Counted from the first letter of the stretch, positions 17,941 to 25,987 are shown. The stretch: DNA of 29,318 bases from Alectryocaccomicrobium faecavium (GCA_018713425.1 DVOT01000042.1:1-29318); one strand, 5' to 3'. Notes: generated from the letters alone by a model not told the origin. Numbers and translations: made by a program.

Positions 17941-18687
17941 TTATCCAAACCTCCCGGTGATATAGTCCTCTGTGCGCGAATCCTTGGGCACGGAGAACAG
18001 GGTTTGCGTATCGTCCATTTCCACCAATTCACCCAGCAGGAAGAAGGCCGTGCGATCAGAAATGCGCAGCGCCTGCTGCATGTTGTGGGTAACGATGGCT
18101 ATAGTATACTGCGATTTCAGCTCCATGGCAAGCTCTTCTATGCGCGCGGTGGAAATTGGGTCTAGCGCGCTGGTGGGTTCGTCCATCAGCAACACTTCCG
18201 GCTCCACGGCCAGCGCGCGCGCGATGCACAGCCGCTGCTGCTGCCCGCCCGAAAGGCCCAGCGCGTTTTTCTTCAGCCGGTCTTTCACTTCGTCCCAAAT
18301 GGCCGCGCCGCGCAGCGCCTTTTCCACGCACTCATCCAGTTGGATTTTGCGCTTCATGCCGTGCGTGCGCGGGCCAAAGGCCACATTATCGTAAATGCTC
18401 ATGGGAAAGGGATTGGGCTTTTGGAACACCATGCCCACGCGTTTGCGCAGCAGGTTCACGTCCAGCGTGTAAATGTCCTCGCCGTCCAGCGTCACATTGC
18501 CCTCCACGCGGCAACCTTCCACCAGGTCGTTCATGCGGTTGAGCGTTTTGAGAAGCGTAGATTTGCCGCAGCCCGACGGCCCGATCATGGCCGTGATCTC
18601 GTGCTCGCGAATGGTGAGGTTGATGTTCTTCAGCGCCTGAAAGCTGCCGTAATACAAATCCAGCCCTTCAACTCGGAATTTATCCAT
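17941..18687 (-). CDS. pstB: Phosphate ABC transporter ATP-binding protein PstB
   Basis: Predicted 248 residues. The Walker A motif GPSGCGKST is at residues 36-44. The Q loop is MVFQKPNPFPMSI, a PstB-specific block. The signature motif is LSGGQQQR, the Walker B motif is VLLMDEPTSALD, and the switch His is in IVTHNMQQA. PstB powers phosphate import by the PstC/PstA channel. I prefer the ATG at 18687 (MDKFRVEG) to the one at 18702, because GAGGGG then sits at a normal distance. The gene overlaps the end of pstA by 8 bases. Confidence 0.97.
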   Translation of the reverse strand: MDKFRVEGLDLYYGSFQALKNINLTIREHEITAMIGPSGCGKSTLLKTLNRMNDLVEGCRVEGNVTLDGEDIYTLDVNLLRKRVGMVFQKPNPFPMSIYDNVAFGPRTHGMKRKIQLDECVEKALRGAAIWDEVKDRLKKNALGLSGGQQQRLCIARALAVEPEVLLMDEPTSALDPISTARIEELAMELKSQYTIAIVTHNMQQALRISDRTAFFLLGELVEMDDTQTLFSVPKDSRTEDYITGRFG

Positions 18688-19528
18688 TGGATCCCCTCGC
18701 AATCTTCTTCGCTACCATTGCCGAAAGCGTGTTCATGGCGAACACGATGATCAGCAACACGGCGGCCGTGGCGTATGCCTCGCCAATGTGCAGCCCCTCA
18801 TTCGACAAAACGTACATATGCACCGAAAGCGTGCGCCCGGATTTCATGATGCTATCGGGCAGGCGGGTGGCCGTGCCCGCGGTGTAGAGCAGCGCCGCCG
18901 TTTCGCCCACGATGCGGCCAATGGCCAGAATCACGCCCGCCAGCACGCCCGGCATGGCGCTGGGCAGAACGACCTTGAACACCGTGCGCAGCCTGCCCGC
19001 GCCCAGGCCAAAGCTGCCCTCGCGGTACAGATCGGGCACGGCCAGCAGCGCTTCCTCCGTGGAGCGCATGATCAAAGGCAAAATCATGATGGCCAGCGTG
19101 AACGCGCCCGCCAGCAGCGAAAGCCGCCAGCCCAGCGCCGTGACGAAAAACAGCATGCCGAACAGGCCGTACACGATGGACGGAATGCCCGAAAGCGTTT
19201 CCGTGGTGAGCCGGATCATCGAGACCAGCTTGCTGCCGCGCTTGGCGTATTCCACCAGGTAGATCGCCGTGCCAATGGCAAACGGCACGGAAATGATCAG
19301 CGCCAGCACGGTCATCACGACGGTGTTGATCAGAGCGGGTACGAGGGACACGTTATCCGAAGTATAGGTCCAGGCGAACAGGCTGGGCTTCATATACCGC
19401 AGCCCCTGGATGAGGACGTAGCCCACCAGCGCCACCAGAGCGCCCGTGGCGATGCACGCGGATGCGCGCACCAGCAGGCGGAGCACGAAGCTCACGGGGT
19501 CGCGCCGCTTGGCGTGCTGCTTGGCCAT
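18680..19528 (-). CDS. pstA: Phosphate ABC transporter permease PstA
   Basis: Predicted 282 residues with six membrane segments, one half of the phosphate channel. Family text includes LINTVVMTVLALIISVPFAIGTAIYLVEYA, given here only as a stretch after residue 65, and LSGIPSIVYGLFG. The EAA-like loop is GAGRLRTVFKVVLPSAMPGV. The start directly abuts the pstC stop, and the end overlaps pstB. A Lys/Arg-rich N-terminus (MAKQHAKRR) fits a cytoplasmic start. Confidence 0.96.
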   Translation of the reverse strand: MAKQHAKRRDPVSFVLRLLVRASACIATGALVALVGYVLIQGLRYMKPSLFAWTYTSDNVSLVPALINTVVMTVLALIISVPFAIGTAIYLVEYAKRGSKLVSMIRLTTETLSGIPSIVYGLFGMLFFVTALGWRLSLLAGAFTLAIMILPLIMRSTEEALLAVPDLYREGSFGLGAGRLRTVFKVVLPSAMPGVLAGVILAIGRIVGETAALLYTAGTATRLPDSIMKSGRTLSVHMYVLSNEGLHIGEAYATAAVLLIIVFAMNTLSAMVAKKIARGSNG

Positions 19529-20368
19529 TTACTTCATCCTCCTTTTGATCACGGCAAACAGGGCATTGATGAGCAGAATGAACACGAACAGGACGACGGC
19601 CGTGGCGATGAGCGCCTCGCGATGCAGATCCGTGGCATAGCCCATTTCCAGCACGATGTTGGTGGTCATCGTGCGCACGCCATCCAGAATGCTCGAGGGG
19701 ATGTAGGGCTGGTTGCCCGCCACCATGATCACGGCCATGGTTTCGCCAATGGCGCGGCCAATGCCCAGCACCACGCCCGCCAGCACGCCCGAGCGCGCGG
19801 CGCGCAGCACCACGAAGAACACGCTGCGCTCGTGCGTGGCGCCCAATGCGAGCGCGCCTTCATAATACGCTTCTGGCACGGCGCGAATCGCGGATTCCGC
19901 CACGCCTATAATTGTAGGAAGAATCATGATGCCCAGCAGCACCGACGCCGTGAGCGTGCTCATGCCCGTTCCGCCGAGCCATTCGCGCACCAGGGGCACC
20001 AGCACCACCAACCCGAAAAAACCATACACGACCGAAGGGATGCCCGCGAGCAGGTTAATCGCGGGCTTTAGGAACCGATACAGCCGCTTGTTGCAAAAGC
20101 GCGCCAGGTACATAGCCGTAAAAATACCCGCCGGCACGCCCACGATGAGCGCGCCTGCGGTTACATACAGACTGCCGACGATCATCGGCCAGATCCCGTA
20201 CAGGCCACTGGAAGGCTTCCAGCGCTGGCCCCCTACGAAATTGAAGAAGCCGATTTCCGCCATGGCCGGTACGCCGTTCGCGAACAGGAACACACAGATG
20301 AGGATTACCGCCGCGATCGACGCACAGGCCGTCAGTGCAAATACCCAGCGCATTACGCGCTCTTTCAT
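19529..20368 (-). CDS. pstC: Phosphate ABC transporter permease PstC
   Basis: Predicted 279 residues with six membrane segments. Recognisable blocks are FFNFVGGQRWKPSSGLYGI, LLAGIPSVVYGFFGLV, and the ATPase-docking region GATHERSVFFVVLRAARSG. It forms the phosphate channel with PstA. The ATG overlaps the pstS stop by 4 bases (ATGA), so its translation is probably coupled to pstS. I see no separate strong ribosome binding site. Confidence 0.96.
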   Translation of the reverse strand: MKERVMRWVFALTACASIAAVILICVFLFANGVPAMAEIGFFNFVGGQRWKPSSGLYGIWPMIVGSLYVTAGALIVGVPAGIFTAMYLARFCNKRLYRFLKPAINLLAGIPSVVYGFFGLVVLVPLVREWLGGTGMSTLTASVLLGIMILPTIIGVAESAIRAVPEAYYEGALALGATHERSVFFVVLRAARSGVLAGVVLGIGRAIGETMAVIMVAGNQPYIPSSILDGVRTMTTNIVLEMGYATDLHREALIATAVVLFVFILLINALFAVIKRRMK

Positions 20369-21255
20369 TCAGCCAGATCCGCCCAGTTGGTGATTTCGCC
20401 GGTGAAGACCTTGGTAACCTGCTCGCTGGTCATACCGGTCAGGGTGTTTTCGTTGTTCACGATCACCGCGATGCCGTCCATGGCGATGGTGGTGGGCACC
20501 AGGCCCGCTTCCAGCTCGGAATCCTTCAGCGCGCGGCTGGCCATGCCGATGTCGCACACGCCGTTCATGGCGTTGTTCATACCGGTGGTGGAGTCGCTCT
20601 GCTGCAGCTCGACAGTGGCGTTCGGGTTCACGGTGGCATAGGCCTCAATCAGCTTTTCCATGACCGGGGTCACAGAAGAGGAACCGGACACAACCACATT
20701 GCCTTCCGCCATGTTGCTCGCATAGGGGGTAACCTCGGCGGCTTCCTCGGTGGCCTCTTCGGTGGTTTCCTCAGTGGCCTCTTCGGTGGTTTCTTCCGCG
20801 GCGGCCTCGTCGGTCACGACCGGGATGTAGCCGTTCTCCAGGATGACGGCCTGGCCCTGCTCGGAGAGGATAAAGTTGATGAAATCCTGCGCAACTTCGC
20901 TCACTTCAGCGCCGGTGGCGATGTTGAACGGACGGGACACGGTGTATTCGCCGCTGAGGATGGTGTCGACGCTCGGCTCGACGCCGTCGATGGTGAGAGC
21001 CTTCACGGTCTCATTCAGGGAACCCAGGGAGATGTAACCGATCGCGTCGGGGTTGCCCTGCACGGTGGTCATCATAACGGCGGTGGAATTGGTGATGATG
21101 GCCTCGGGAACCATCTCTTCGATGCCGAACAGCTCGGTGAACGCGCTGAGCGTGCCGGAACCGTCTTCACGGGTAAGAACGGTGATCTCGCCTTCCGCCA
21201 CGGCCGCGACGGAGACCAGCATAAGAGCCAATACGATGCTGAGAATCTTCTTCAT
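20365..21255 (-). CDS. pstS: Phosphate-binding protein PstS with circularly permuted domain order
   Basis: Predicted 296 residues. The operon position and phosphate-ligand motifs identify PstS, but the order is swapped. After a signal peptide (1-20, cleavage after AVA) the mature protein begins with what is normally the second half: GEITVLTREDGSGT (R29-T35), then IGYISLGSL, SRPFN and ENGYIPV near residue 149. A Thr/Glu/Ala-rich linker follows (about 150-174). Then comes the usual N-terminal half: GSSSVTPVMEKL from residue 191, DIGMASRALKD, DGIAVIVNNEN and FTGEITNWADLAE at the end. In ordinary PstS, NW..DL is directly followed by the REDGSGT strand, so the natural join has been cut and the old termini fused. 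No lipobox cysteine is present. AAGGAGGAAG precedes the ATG at 21255. Confidence 0.93.
   Translation of the reverse strand: MKKILSIVLALMLVSVAAVAEGEITVLTREDGSGTLSAFTELFGIEEMVPEAIITNSTAVMMTTVQGNPDAIGYISLGSLNETVKALTIDGVEPSVDTILSGEYTVSRPFNIATGAEVSEVAQDFINFILSEQGQAVILENGYIPVVTDEAAAEETTEEATEETTEEATEEAAEVTPYASNMAEGNVVVSGSSSVTPVMEKLIEAYATVNPNATVELQQSDSTTGMNNAMNGVCDIGMASRALKDSELEAGLVPTTIAMDGIAVIVNNENTLTGMTSEQVTKVFTGEITNWADLAE
20750..20797. repeat. 24-base tandem repeat inside pstS, encoding the acidic linker
   Basis: Two copies of a 24-base unit (20750-20773 and 20774-20797) differ at only two bases, and partial copies flank them. On the coding strand they give alternating EETTEEAT units. The repeat joins the two swapped halves of PstS and is a likely site of length change by slippage. 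Confidence 0.8.
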
Positions 21256-21287
21256 GGTTTTCTTCCTCCTTGTCTTAGTACGGGCAT

Positions 21288-21315
21288 AGTATAGCGCGCA
21301 TATGTAAAAGACAAA
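21288..21315 (-). promoter_or_regulatory. Putative pst operon promoter
   Basis: On the minus strand a good -10 (TATACT, 21293-21288) has a weak -35 (TTTGTC, 21315-21310) at 16 bases. TTGTAT and TTTACA half-sites, like the TT-ACA repeats bound by PhoP in Bacillus, lie over the -35 region. A weak -35 with such repeats would fit activation by the operon's own PhoB, but the match is loose. Confidence 0.45.
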
Positions 21316-21450
21316 TACAAGGAAAATCAAATGCAATCGATAAAACCGCGGCGACAAATCGCGCGGCAAACGCGGCCTTTACACAGGGGAACTTTTTGCC
21401 GCTGGGCCGCGTCAAAGCTGTGTCAGCCAAAATTTGGGAGGTGCATCCGC

Positions 21451-22476
21451 ATGAAAAAATTGCTGGCGGCGGTTTTGGCCGCGATGTTCCTTTTTTCCAC
21501 GGCGGCATTGGCGGAAACCACGGCCAATCCGCAAGACCGCTTCCTTTTGATCTGCTTTGAAGACGCCGGCACGCAAACGTACGCCCTGCTGGGCGCGGGC
21601 GACGGCACGCAGGCCTTTAACGCCTTCGCGCCCGAAAGCGGCACGTATGAAACCCGCTTCGCCGGGTTCTGGGCGGCGGTTTCCCAACTGGAACCCGCCC
21701 TGACGCTCAATGGCAAAGCGACCAGCCTGGCCTTCCTCCTTGGCGGGAACGGCAACGGCCTGCTCGTGAGCCTGGGCGGAACCATCATCGCCGAGCTCAA
21801 CGGCACGCAGGCCTTCCTCATCGCCTCGGACAGCATCGCCCCGGAAGCCATCTCTCGCGCCGCCGGCTGCGATTTGCGCGTGTGGACGCCGGATGGCGTT
21901 TCCGGCGCCGAAACAGACGCGGCCAGCAACCTTTGCCCGCGCTGCGGCCAGGTGGACGACGGCAGCGCCAAGCATCGCACGCCCATCAGCGAATACTGCG
22001 AGTTGGGCCACACCAAGTGCATGGGCAATCCCCTCCACCACTGCGCATCCTGCGGCAAGGACTACCCCTGTTCCAAATCCAACAGCCACACCACCTGCGC
22101 AAAGTGCGGCGAACCCTGGTGCTACAAGGCGCACGGCGACCACAAGACGCTCGCTTGCGGGCACCGCGGCTGTCAGGTCTATGGGCATGAGGCCGAACAC
22201 GCGCTATGCCCTGTGTGCGGAACTTATCTGTGCAGCGGCACGGGCCACCGGCTGGCCGCCTGCGGCAAGCACCACCTCGGCGCGCCGGGCTATCATGTGC
22301 GCGCGCTGTGCCCCTATTCCAACCACTATTATTGCGATGGGCAGTATCACTTCCCCGCGACTTGCGGAATCCGGGGCCATTTCGGCTGCGACGGCAGGCT
22401 GCATACGCCCGCGCCCTGCGGCGTGGCGGGCCACTATTCCTGCGATGGCAAATTCCACTTTGCCTGCAAGCCTTAA
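21451..22476 (+). CDS. Secreted Cys/His-rich repeat protein, function unknown
   Basis: Predicted 341 residues. A clear signal peptide (1-21, cleavage after ALA) has no lipobox. Residues 22-160 form a globular-looking domain that I do not recognise. Residues 162-341 hold 23 cysteines and about 20 histidines, including four CxxC knuckles (CPRC, CASC, CAKC, CPVC). The last 60 residues contain repeats of the pattern CGxxGH(Y/F)xCDGxxH. Such spacing suggests metal-binding knuckles or a disulfide-rich exported domain. The ATG at 21451 has GGGAGG upstream. The gene is divergent from pstS, sharing a gap of about 195 bases, and is closed by a terminator. I cannot assign a function. Metal or phosphate sequestration at the surface is only a guess. 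Confidence 0.75.
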   Translation: MKKLLAAVLAAMFLFSTAALAETTANPQDRFLLICFEDAGTQTYALLGAGDGTQAFNAFAPESGTYETRFAGFWAAVSQLEPALTLNGKATSLAFLLGGNGNGLLVSLGGTIIAELNGTQAFLIASDSIAPEAISRAAGCDLRVWTPDGVSGAETDAASNLCPRCGQVDDGSAKHRTPISEYCELGHTKCMGNPLHHCASCGKDYPCSKSNSHTTCAKCGEPWCYKAHGDHKTLACGHRGCQVYGHEAEHALCPVCGTYLCSGTGHRLAACGKHHLGAPGYHVRALCPYSNHYYCDGQYHFPATCGIRGHFGCDGRLHTPAPCGVAGHYSCDGKFHFACKP

Positions 22477-22489
22477 ACCTATCAAAAGA

Positions 22490-22527
22490 GGCTGCGAAAG
22501 AACAGCAAAAGTCTTTCGCAGCCCCTT
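22490..22527. terminator. Bidirectional terminator between convergent genes
   Basis: GGCTGCGAAAGA (22490-22501) pairs with TCTTTCGCAGCC (22512-22523), followed by CCTTTTC on the plus strand and by TCTTTTG on the minus strand. It serves both the Cys/His-rich gene and the MATE gene. Its sequence is almost the same as the hairpin at 1241-1281. Confidence 0.85.
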
Positions 22528-22528
22528 T

Positions 22529-23866
22529 TCAATGCTCCAGTCCAGCGCGCTTCACCAGGCGCAAGGCGCAAAGGCCCGTGACATCGGCCAAAAACCAGCC
22601 GATGGGCACCGACCACCAAATGCCCACCACGCCGATGCTGGGAATGGCGGCCAGCACATTGGCCAGTACGACGCGCGTACCCAGCGAAACGATGGTGAGC
22701 ACCAGGGACATGGCAGGTTTGCCCAGCGCGCGATACAGCCCATAGAGCAAAAAGAGCAGGCCGATTCCGCAATAGAACGCGCCCTCGATGCGCAAATAGC
22801 GCACGCCTTCCCAAATGATCTGCGTTTCCGTGGGCGCGACAAAAATCTGCATGAGCGGCTCCGCCAATATCCACAGCGCTAGCGAAGCGGCGGCGCAATA
22901 GCTCAGCGAGGCGATAAACGCGCACCGCACGCCCTGTTTCACGCGATCCGCCCGGCCCGCGCCCGCGTTTTGCGCCAGAAAGGTGGAAAAGGCGTTGGCG
23001 TATTCCTGCGCGGGCATATAGGCGAAGGAATCGATCTTCACGGCGGCGGCAAACGCGGCCATAACGGTGGTGCCGAAGCTGTTCACCAGTCCCTGCACCA
23101 TCAAAATGCCCAGGTTCATCACGGATTGTTGCAGGCAGGTGAACACCGAACAACCCGCGATCTGCCGCAAGCCGGCGCGGCTTGGGCGCAAATGCCGCAG
23201 GGCATCGCGCACGACGCCGCTCTTTTTGCACACATACAGGGCGATGGCGGCCCCGGCCACGTATTGGGCAATCACCGTGGCTTGCGCCGCACCCGCCGCG
23301 CCCCAGCCGAACACGGCCACAAACAGCAAATCCAGGGCGATGTTCAACGCCGTGGAAACGCCCAAAAAGACCAGCGGCGCAAGGGAATTGCCCATCGCCT
23401 TGAGATAGGCGGCGAAGAAATTGTACAGGAAAATCGCCGGGATGCCCCAGAACACGATATAGAGATAATCGCGCGTGAGTTGGAAAATCTCCGCGGGCGT
23501 ATTCAGCCAGCCCACAATGGCGTCCACGCACAGCAAGGGCACGGCCGTGAGCGCCGCCGTCACCGCCAGCGCCAACACGAAGGAATTGCCCACGCTGGAT
23601 TTGAGCGCCGCCTCGTCCTGGCGGCCAAAGCAGGTGGAAAACACCACGCCGCTGCCCATGCACAGGCCCAGCAGGATGGAAGTGAGGAATGTCATCAGCG
23701 TGAAGGACGAGCCGACGCCCGCCAGCGCGCCCGCGCCCACAAACCGGCCAACCACCCACGTATCCACCACATTGTACGCCTGCTGCAAAACATTGCCCAG
23801 CAGCATGGGCAGTGCGAAAAGCGACATGGTGGCAAATACCTTGCCTTGCGACAGATCTTTTTGCAT
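22529..23866 (-). CDS. MATE family efflux transporter
   Basis: Predicted 445 residues with about 12 membrane segments in two similar halves. The opening KVFATMSLFALPMLLGNVLQ, the blocks VVDTWVVGRFVGAGALAGVG and AYLKAMGNSLAPLVFLGVS, and the second-half AAVKIDSFAYMPAQEYANAF are typical of the DinF/NorM-like MATE group. It probably exports cationic drugs or metabolites using a sodium or proton gradient. The substrate cannot be inferred. The start at 23866 is chosen because GAAGGAT precedes it and upstream text is not conserved. It follows the LysO pair by 59 bases in the same direction and may be co-transcribed. Confidence 0.93.
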   Translation of the reverse strand: MQKDLSQGKVFATMSLFALPMLLGNVLQQAYNVVDTWVVGRFVGAGALAGVGSSFTLMTFLTSILLGLCMGSGVVFSTCFGRQDEAALKSSVGNSFVLALAVTAALTAVPLLCVDAIVGWLNTPAEIFQLTRDYLYIVFWGIPAIFLYNFFAAYLKAMGNSLAPLVFLGVSTALNIALDLLFVAVFGWGAAGAAQATVIAQYVAGAAIALYVCKKSGVVRDALRHLRPSRAGLRQIAGCSVFTCLQQSVMNLGILMVQGLVNSFGTTVMAAFAAAVKIDSFAYMPAQEYANAFSTFLAQNAGAGRADRVKQGVRCAFIASLSYCAAASLALWILAEPLMQIFVAPTETQIIWEGVRYLRIEGAFYCGIGLLFLLYGLYRALGKPAMSLVLTIVSLGTRVVLANVLAAIPSIGVVGIWWSVPIGWFLADVTGLCALRLVKRAGLEH

Positions 23867-23925
23867 AGTTTTATCCTTCAAATATTTCTTTCTCTGAAAG
23901 TTGATACCCCCGCGATCTGCATAAA

Positions 23926-24528
23926 TCAGCCCAAAAACCGATAGCAGGCGTTGATCAGCACGGGTACCAGCACGGAGCAAATCGCGCCGTTCAGCACGGA
24001 AAGCACCACGCTTTCCTCATCCGTGTATTTCATCATCATGGGCAGCGTGGTGTCCTCGCTGGTGGCCCCCGCGGCGGCGATGCAGGCGGCGGGGTTCAAA
24101 AACCGCGCGAGCAATGGGATGCCAAAAAAAGAAAGGATCTCGCGCAAAAGGTTGCTCAAAAAGGCCACGCTGCCATACAGCCCGCCGGATAGCGCGCCAA
24201 TCGTGGCGCCGCCCAGGCTATACCAGCCCATGCAACTGGCGATCGCCGCGCCTTCGGCCAGCGGATAGCCCAAAAGAAGCGCGCCCGCCAGGCCCGCGCC
24301 GAGAGAACCCACCGTCACGCCCAACGGAATGATGAGCGCCTTAAAATGGTATTGGCGGATTTTTTGCAGGATACCGGCTTGCTGCCCGATGCTGATTCCC
24401 ACCGAAACCATCAGCAAGTTCAAAACAACGCCGTCCCAGGAAACGAGCGCCGCAAACAGCGCGTTTTCTCCGCCCAGGCGTCCGCAAAGCACGCCCAGGA
24501 GCAGCGCAATCAATGCCAAAACCGCCAT
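23926..24528 (-). CDS. LysO-type exporter, C-terminal part (DUF340 family)
   Basis: Predicted 200 residues with about six membrane segments. The family blocks are SVGISIGQQAGIL, ASCMGWYSLGGATIGALSGG, FGIPLLAR and GATSEDTTLPMMMKYTDEE, the last with the conserved acidic residues of the lysine exporter LysO (YbjE). In E. coli LysO is one chain of about 300 residues. Here the N-terminal part is a separate small gene ending 4 bases upstream of this start. The ATG at 24528 (MAVLALIALLLGVLCG) begins the first membrane segment. The pair presumably works together to export L-lysine or a similar amino acid. Confidence 0.85.
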   Translation of the reverse strand: MAVLALIALLLGVLCGRLGGENALFAALVSWDGVVLNLLMVSVGISIGQQAGILQKIRQYHFKALIIPLGVTVGSLGAGLAGALLLGYPLAEGAAIASCMGWYSLGGATIGALSGGLYGSVAFLSNLLREILSFFGIPLLARFLNPAACIAAAGATSEDTTLPMMMKYTDEESVVLSVLNGAICSVLVPVLINACYRFLG

Positions 24529-24532
24529 GCGC

Positions 24533-24808
24533 CTACCCCGCTTTTTTGCGCGGCAAAAGTTTCCGCGTGGCCAAATACACGAGCAAAATGGAGGCGGCCA
24601 TGGCCAGCAGGCAGAACAGCGCGCTATCCAGCCCGATGGAGGCGATGTTTTGCAACAAATCTTCATTTTGGCCAATGGAAACGCCCATGGTGAAGATCAA
24701 CAAAATGGTGAGCGCCGTTTGCAGGCGGCTGTTGGCCGTTTTCCCTTTCCGGGGAAACAGCCACTTCCCTGCGGCAATGCCAACGCACATCAAGGCAATT
24801 GTCAGCAT
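24533..24808 (-). CDS. LysO-type exporter, N-terminal small subunit
   Basis: Predicted 91 residues with three hydrophobic segments: an opening one (MLTIALMCVGIAAGKWLF), a middle one ending in TMGVSIGQNEDLL, and a last one before a Lys/Arg-rich tail. The text TMGVSIGQN is a homologue of SVGISIGQQ in its partner, showing that the two pieces descend from related halves. The start at 24808 is supported by AAAGGAA upstream and by the hydrophobic start. It is 4 bases from the larger partner, so the two are translated as an operon. I judge it a natural two-gene form, not a frameshift, because each piece has its own stop, start and charged tail. Confidence 0.78.
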   Translation of the reverse strand: MLTIALMCVGIAAGKWLFPRKGKTANSRLQTALTILLIFTMGVSIGQNEDLLQNIASIGLDSALFCLLAMAASILLVYLATRKLLPRKKAG

Positions 24809-24851
24809 GGTTTTTCTGGATTCCTTTCTAAAAATCGTCTGAGCGCGCAAA

Positions 24852-24876
24852 GGGCGCCGCGTTTTGCGCAGCGCCC
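24852..24876 (-). terminator. Weak terminator after ychF
   Basis: GGGCGCCGCG (24852-24861) pairs with CGCAGCGCCC (24867-24876) with one wobble and a 5-base loop. On the minus strand it is followed by only TTTG, so termination may be partial and let ychF transcripts run into the LysO genes. Confidence 0.55.
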
Positions 24877-24898
24877 CAATGGCAGCGCGATGGCCGCG

Positions 24899-25987
24899 CT
24901 ATACGTTGAAACGGAACAGCGTAACGTCGCCGTCCTTCATCACATAATCCTTGCCCTCGCTGCGCACGAGGCCCTTTTCCTTGCAAGCGGCGATGCTGCC
25001 TTCGCGGGCGAGGTCCTCAAAGGGCACGATTTCCGCGCGGATGAAGCCCTTTTCAAAATCCGAGTGGATTTTGCCCGCGGCCTGCGGGGCCTTGAAGCCA
25101 TTGGGAATCGTCCAGGCGCGCACTTCCTTGGGGCCTGCCGTCAAAAAGCTGATCAGGCCCAGCAGTTCGTAACAGGCCTTCACCAGCCGGTCGAGGCCCG
25201 ATTCGCCAATGCCCAGCGCCTGCAAAAATTCCGCCTTTTCCTCGGGCGGCAACTGGGCGATTTCCTCCTCCACGCGCGCGGAAATCACCATGGCGCGCGC
25301 GTTTTCCCGCGCGGCGATTTCTTCCACGGTTTTCACCATGGGGTTGTCCGCGCCGATGGCGTCCTCGGCAATGTTGGCGGCGTAGAGCACGGGCTTGTCC
25401 GTGAGCAAAAACCAGCCATGCACGGCCTCGCGCTCTTCCTCGCTAAGCGGACAGGTGCGCGCCGAATGGCCCGCATTGAGATGGTCGAGCAGCTTCTGCG
25501 CCGCGTCCGCCTCGGTGCGGTATTTCGCCTCGCCTTTTTTCACCAGGGAGGCCGCCTTATCGCGCCGCTTTTCCACGCTTTCCAGATCCGCCAGAATCAG
25601 CTCGGTTTCAATGGTTTCAATGTCGCGCGCGGGATCGACGGAACCATCCACATGGATGATGTTGTCGTCCTCAAAGCAGCGCACCACGTGTACAATGGCG
25701 TCCACCTCGCGAATGTGCGAAAGGAATTTGTTTCCCAGGCCCTCGCCCCGGCTCGCGCCGCGCACCAGGCCCGCGATGTCCACGAATTCGATGGTCGCGG
25801 GCGTGTATTTTTCCGGATGATACATTTCGCTTAGTACGTCCAGCCGGCTGTCCGGCACGGCCACCACGCCCGTGTTCGGCTCGATGGTGCAAAACGGATA
25901 GTTGGCCGCCTGCGCGCCCGCGTTGGTAATCGCGTTGAAAAGCGTCGATTTGCCCACGTTGGGCAACCCTACTACGCCAAGTTTCAT
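24899..25987 (-). CDS. ychF: Redox-regulated ATPase YchF (Obg-related)
   Basis: Predicted 362 residues, the exact usual length. The Walker A/G1 motif GLPNVGKST is at residues 7-15. G3 is DIAGLVRGASRGEGLGNKFL, which carries the hydrophobic change typical of this ATP-preferring family. The unusual specificity motif NxxE appears in AANIAED instead of NKxD. A coiled-coil region and a C-terminal TGS domain (TIPNGFKAPQAAGKIHSDFEKGF) follow. YchF binds ribosomes and is linked to translation fidelity and oxidative stress. It has its own promoter and stands alone except for possible readthrough to lysO. Confidence 0.97.
   Translation of the reverse strand: MKLGVVGLPNVGKSTLFNAITNAGAQAANYPFCTIEPNTGVVAVPDSRLDVLSEMYHPEKYTPATIEFVDIAGLVRGASRGEGLGNKFLSHIREVDAIVHVVRCFEDDNIIHVDGSVDPARDIETIETELILADLESVEKRRDKAASLVKKGEAKYRTEADAAQKLLDHLNAGHSARTCPLSEEEREAVHGWFLLTDKPVLYAANIAEDAIGADNPMVKTVEEIAARENARAMVISARVEEEIAQLPPEEKAEFLQALGIGESGLDRLVKACYELLGLISFLTAGPKEVRAWTIPNGFKAPQAAGKIHSDFEKGFIRAEIVPFEDLAREGSIAACKEKGLVRSEGKDYVMKDGDVTLFRFNV

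Noticed and set aside
18788..20071. Plus-strand open frame of 427 codons over pstA and pstC
   Set aside because: The translation is rich in His, Gln and Arg and lies fully opposite conserved pst genes, so it is a shadow.
24809..24898. Lysine riboswitch before the LysO genes
   Set aside because: The gap is only about 90 bases, is occupied by the ychF terminator hairpin, and shows none of the multi-helix lysine aptamer layout.
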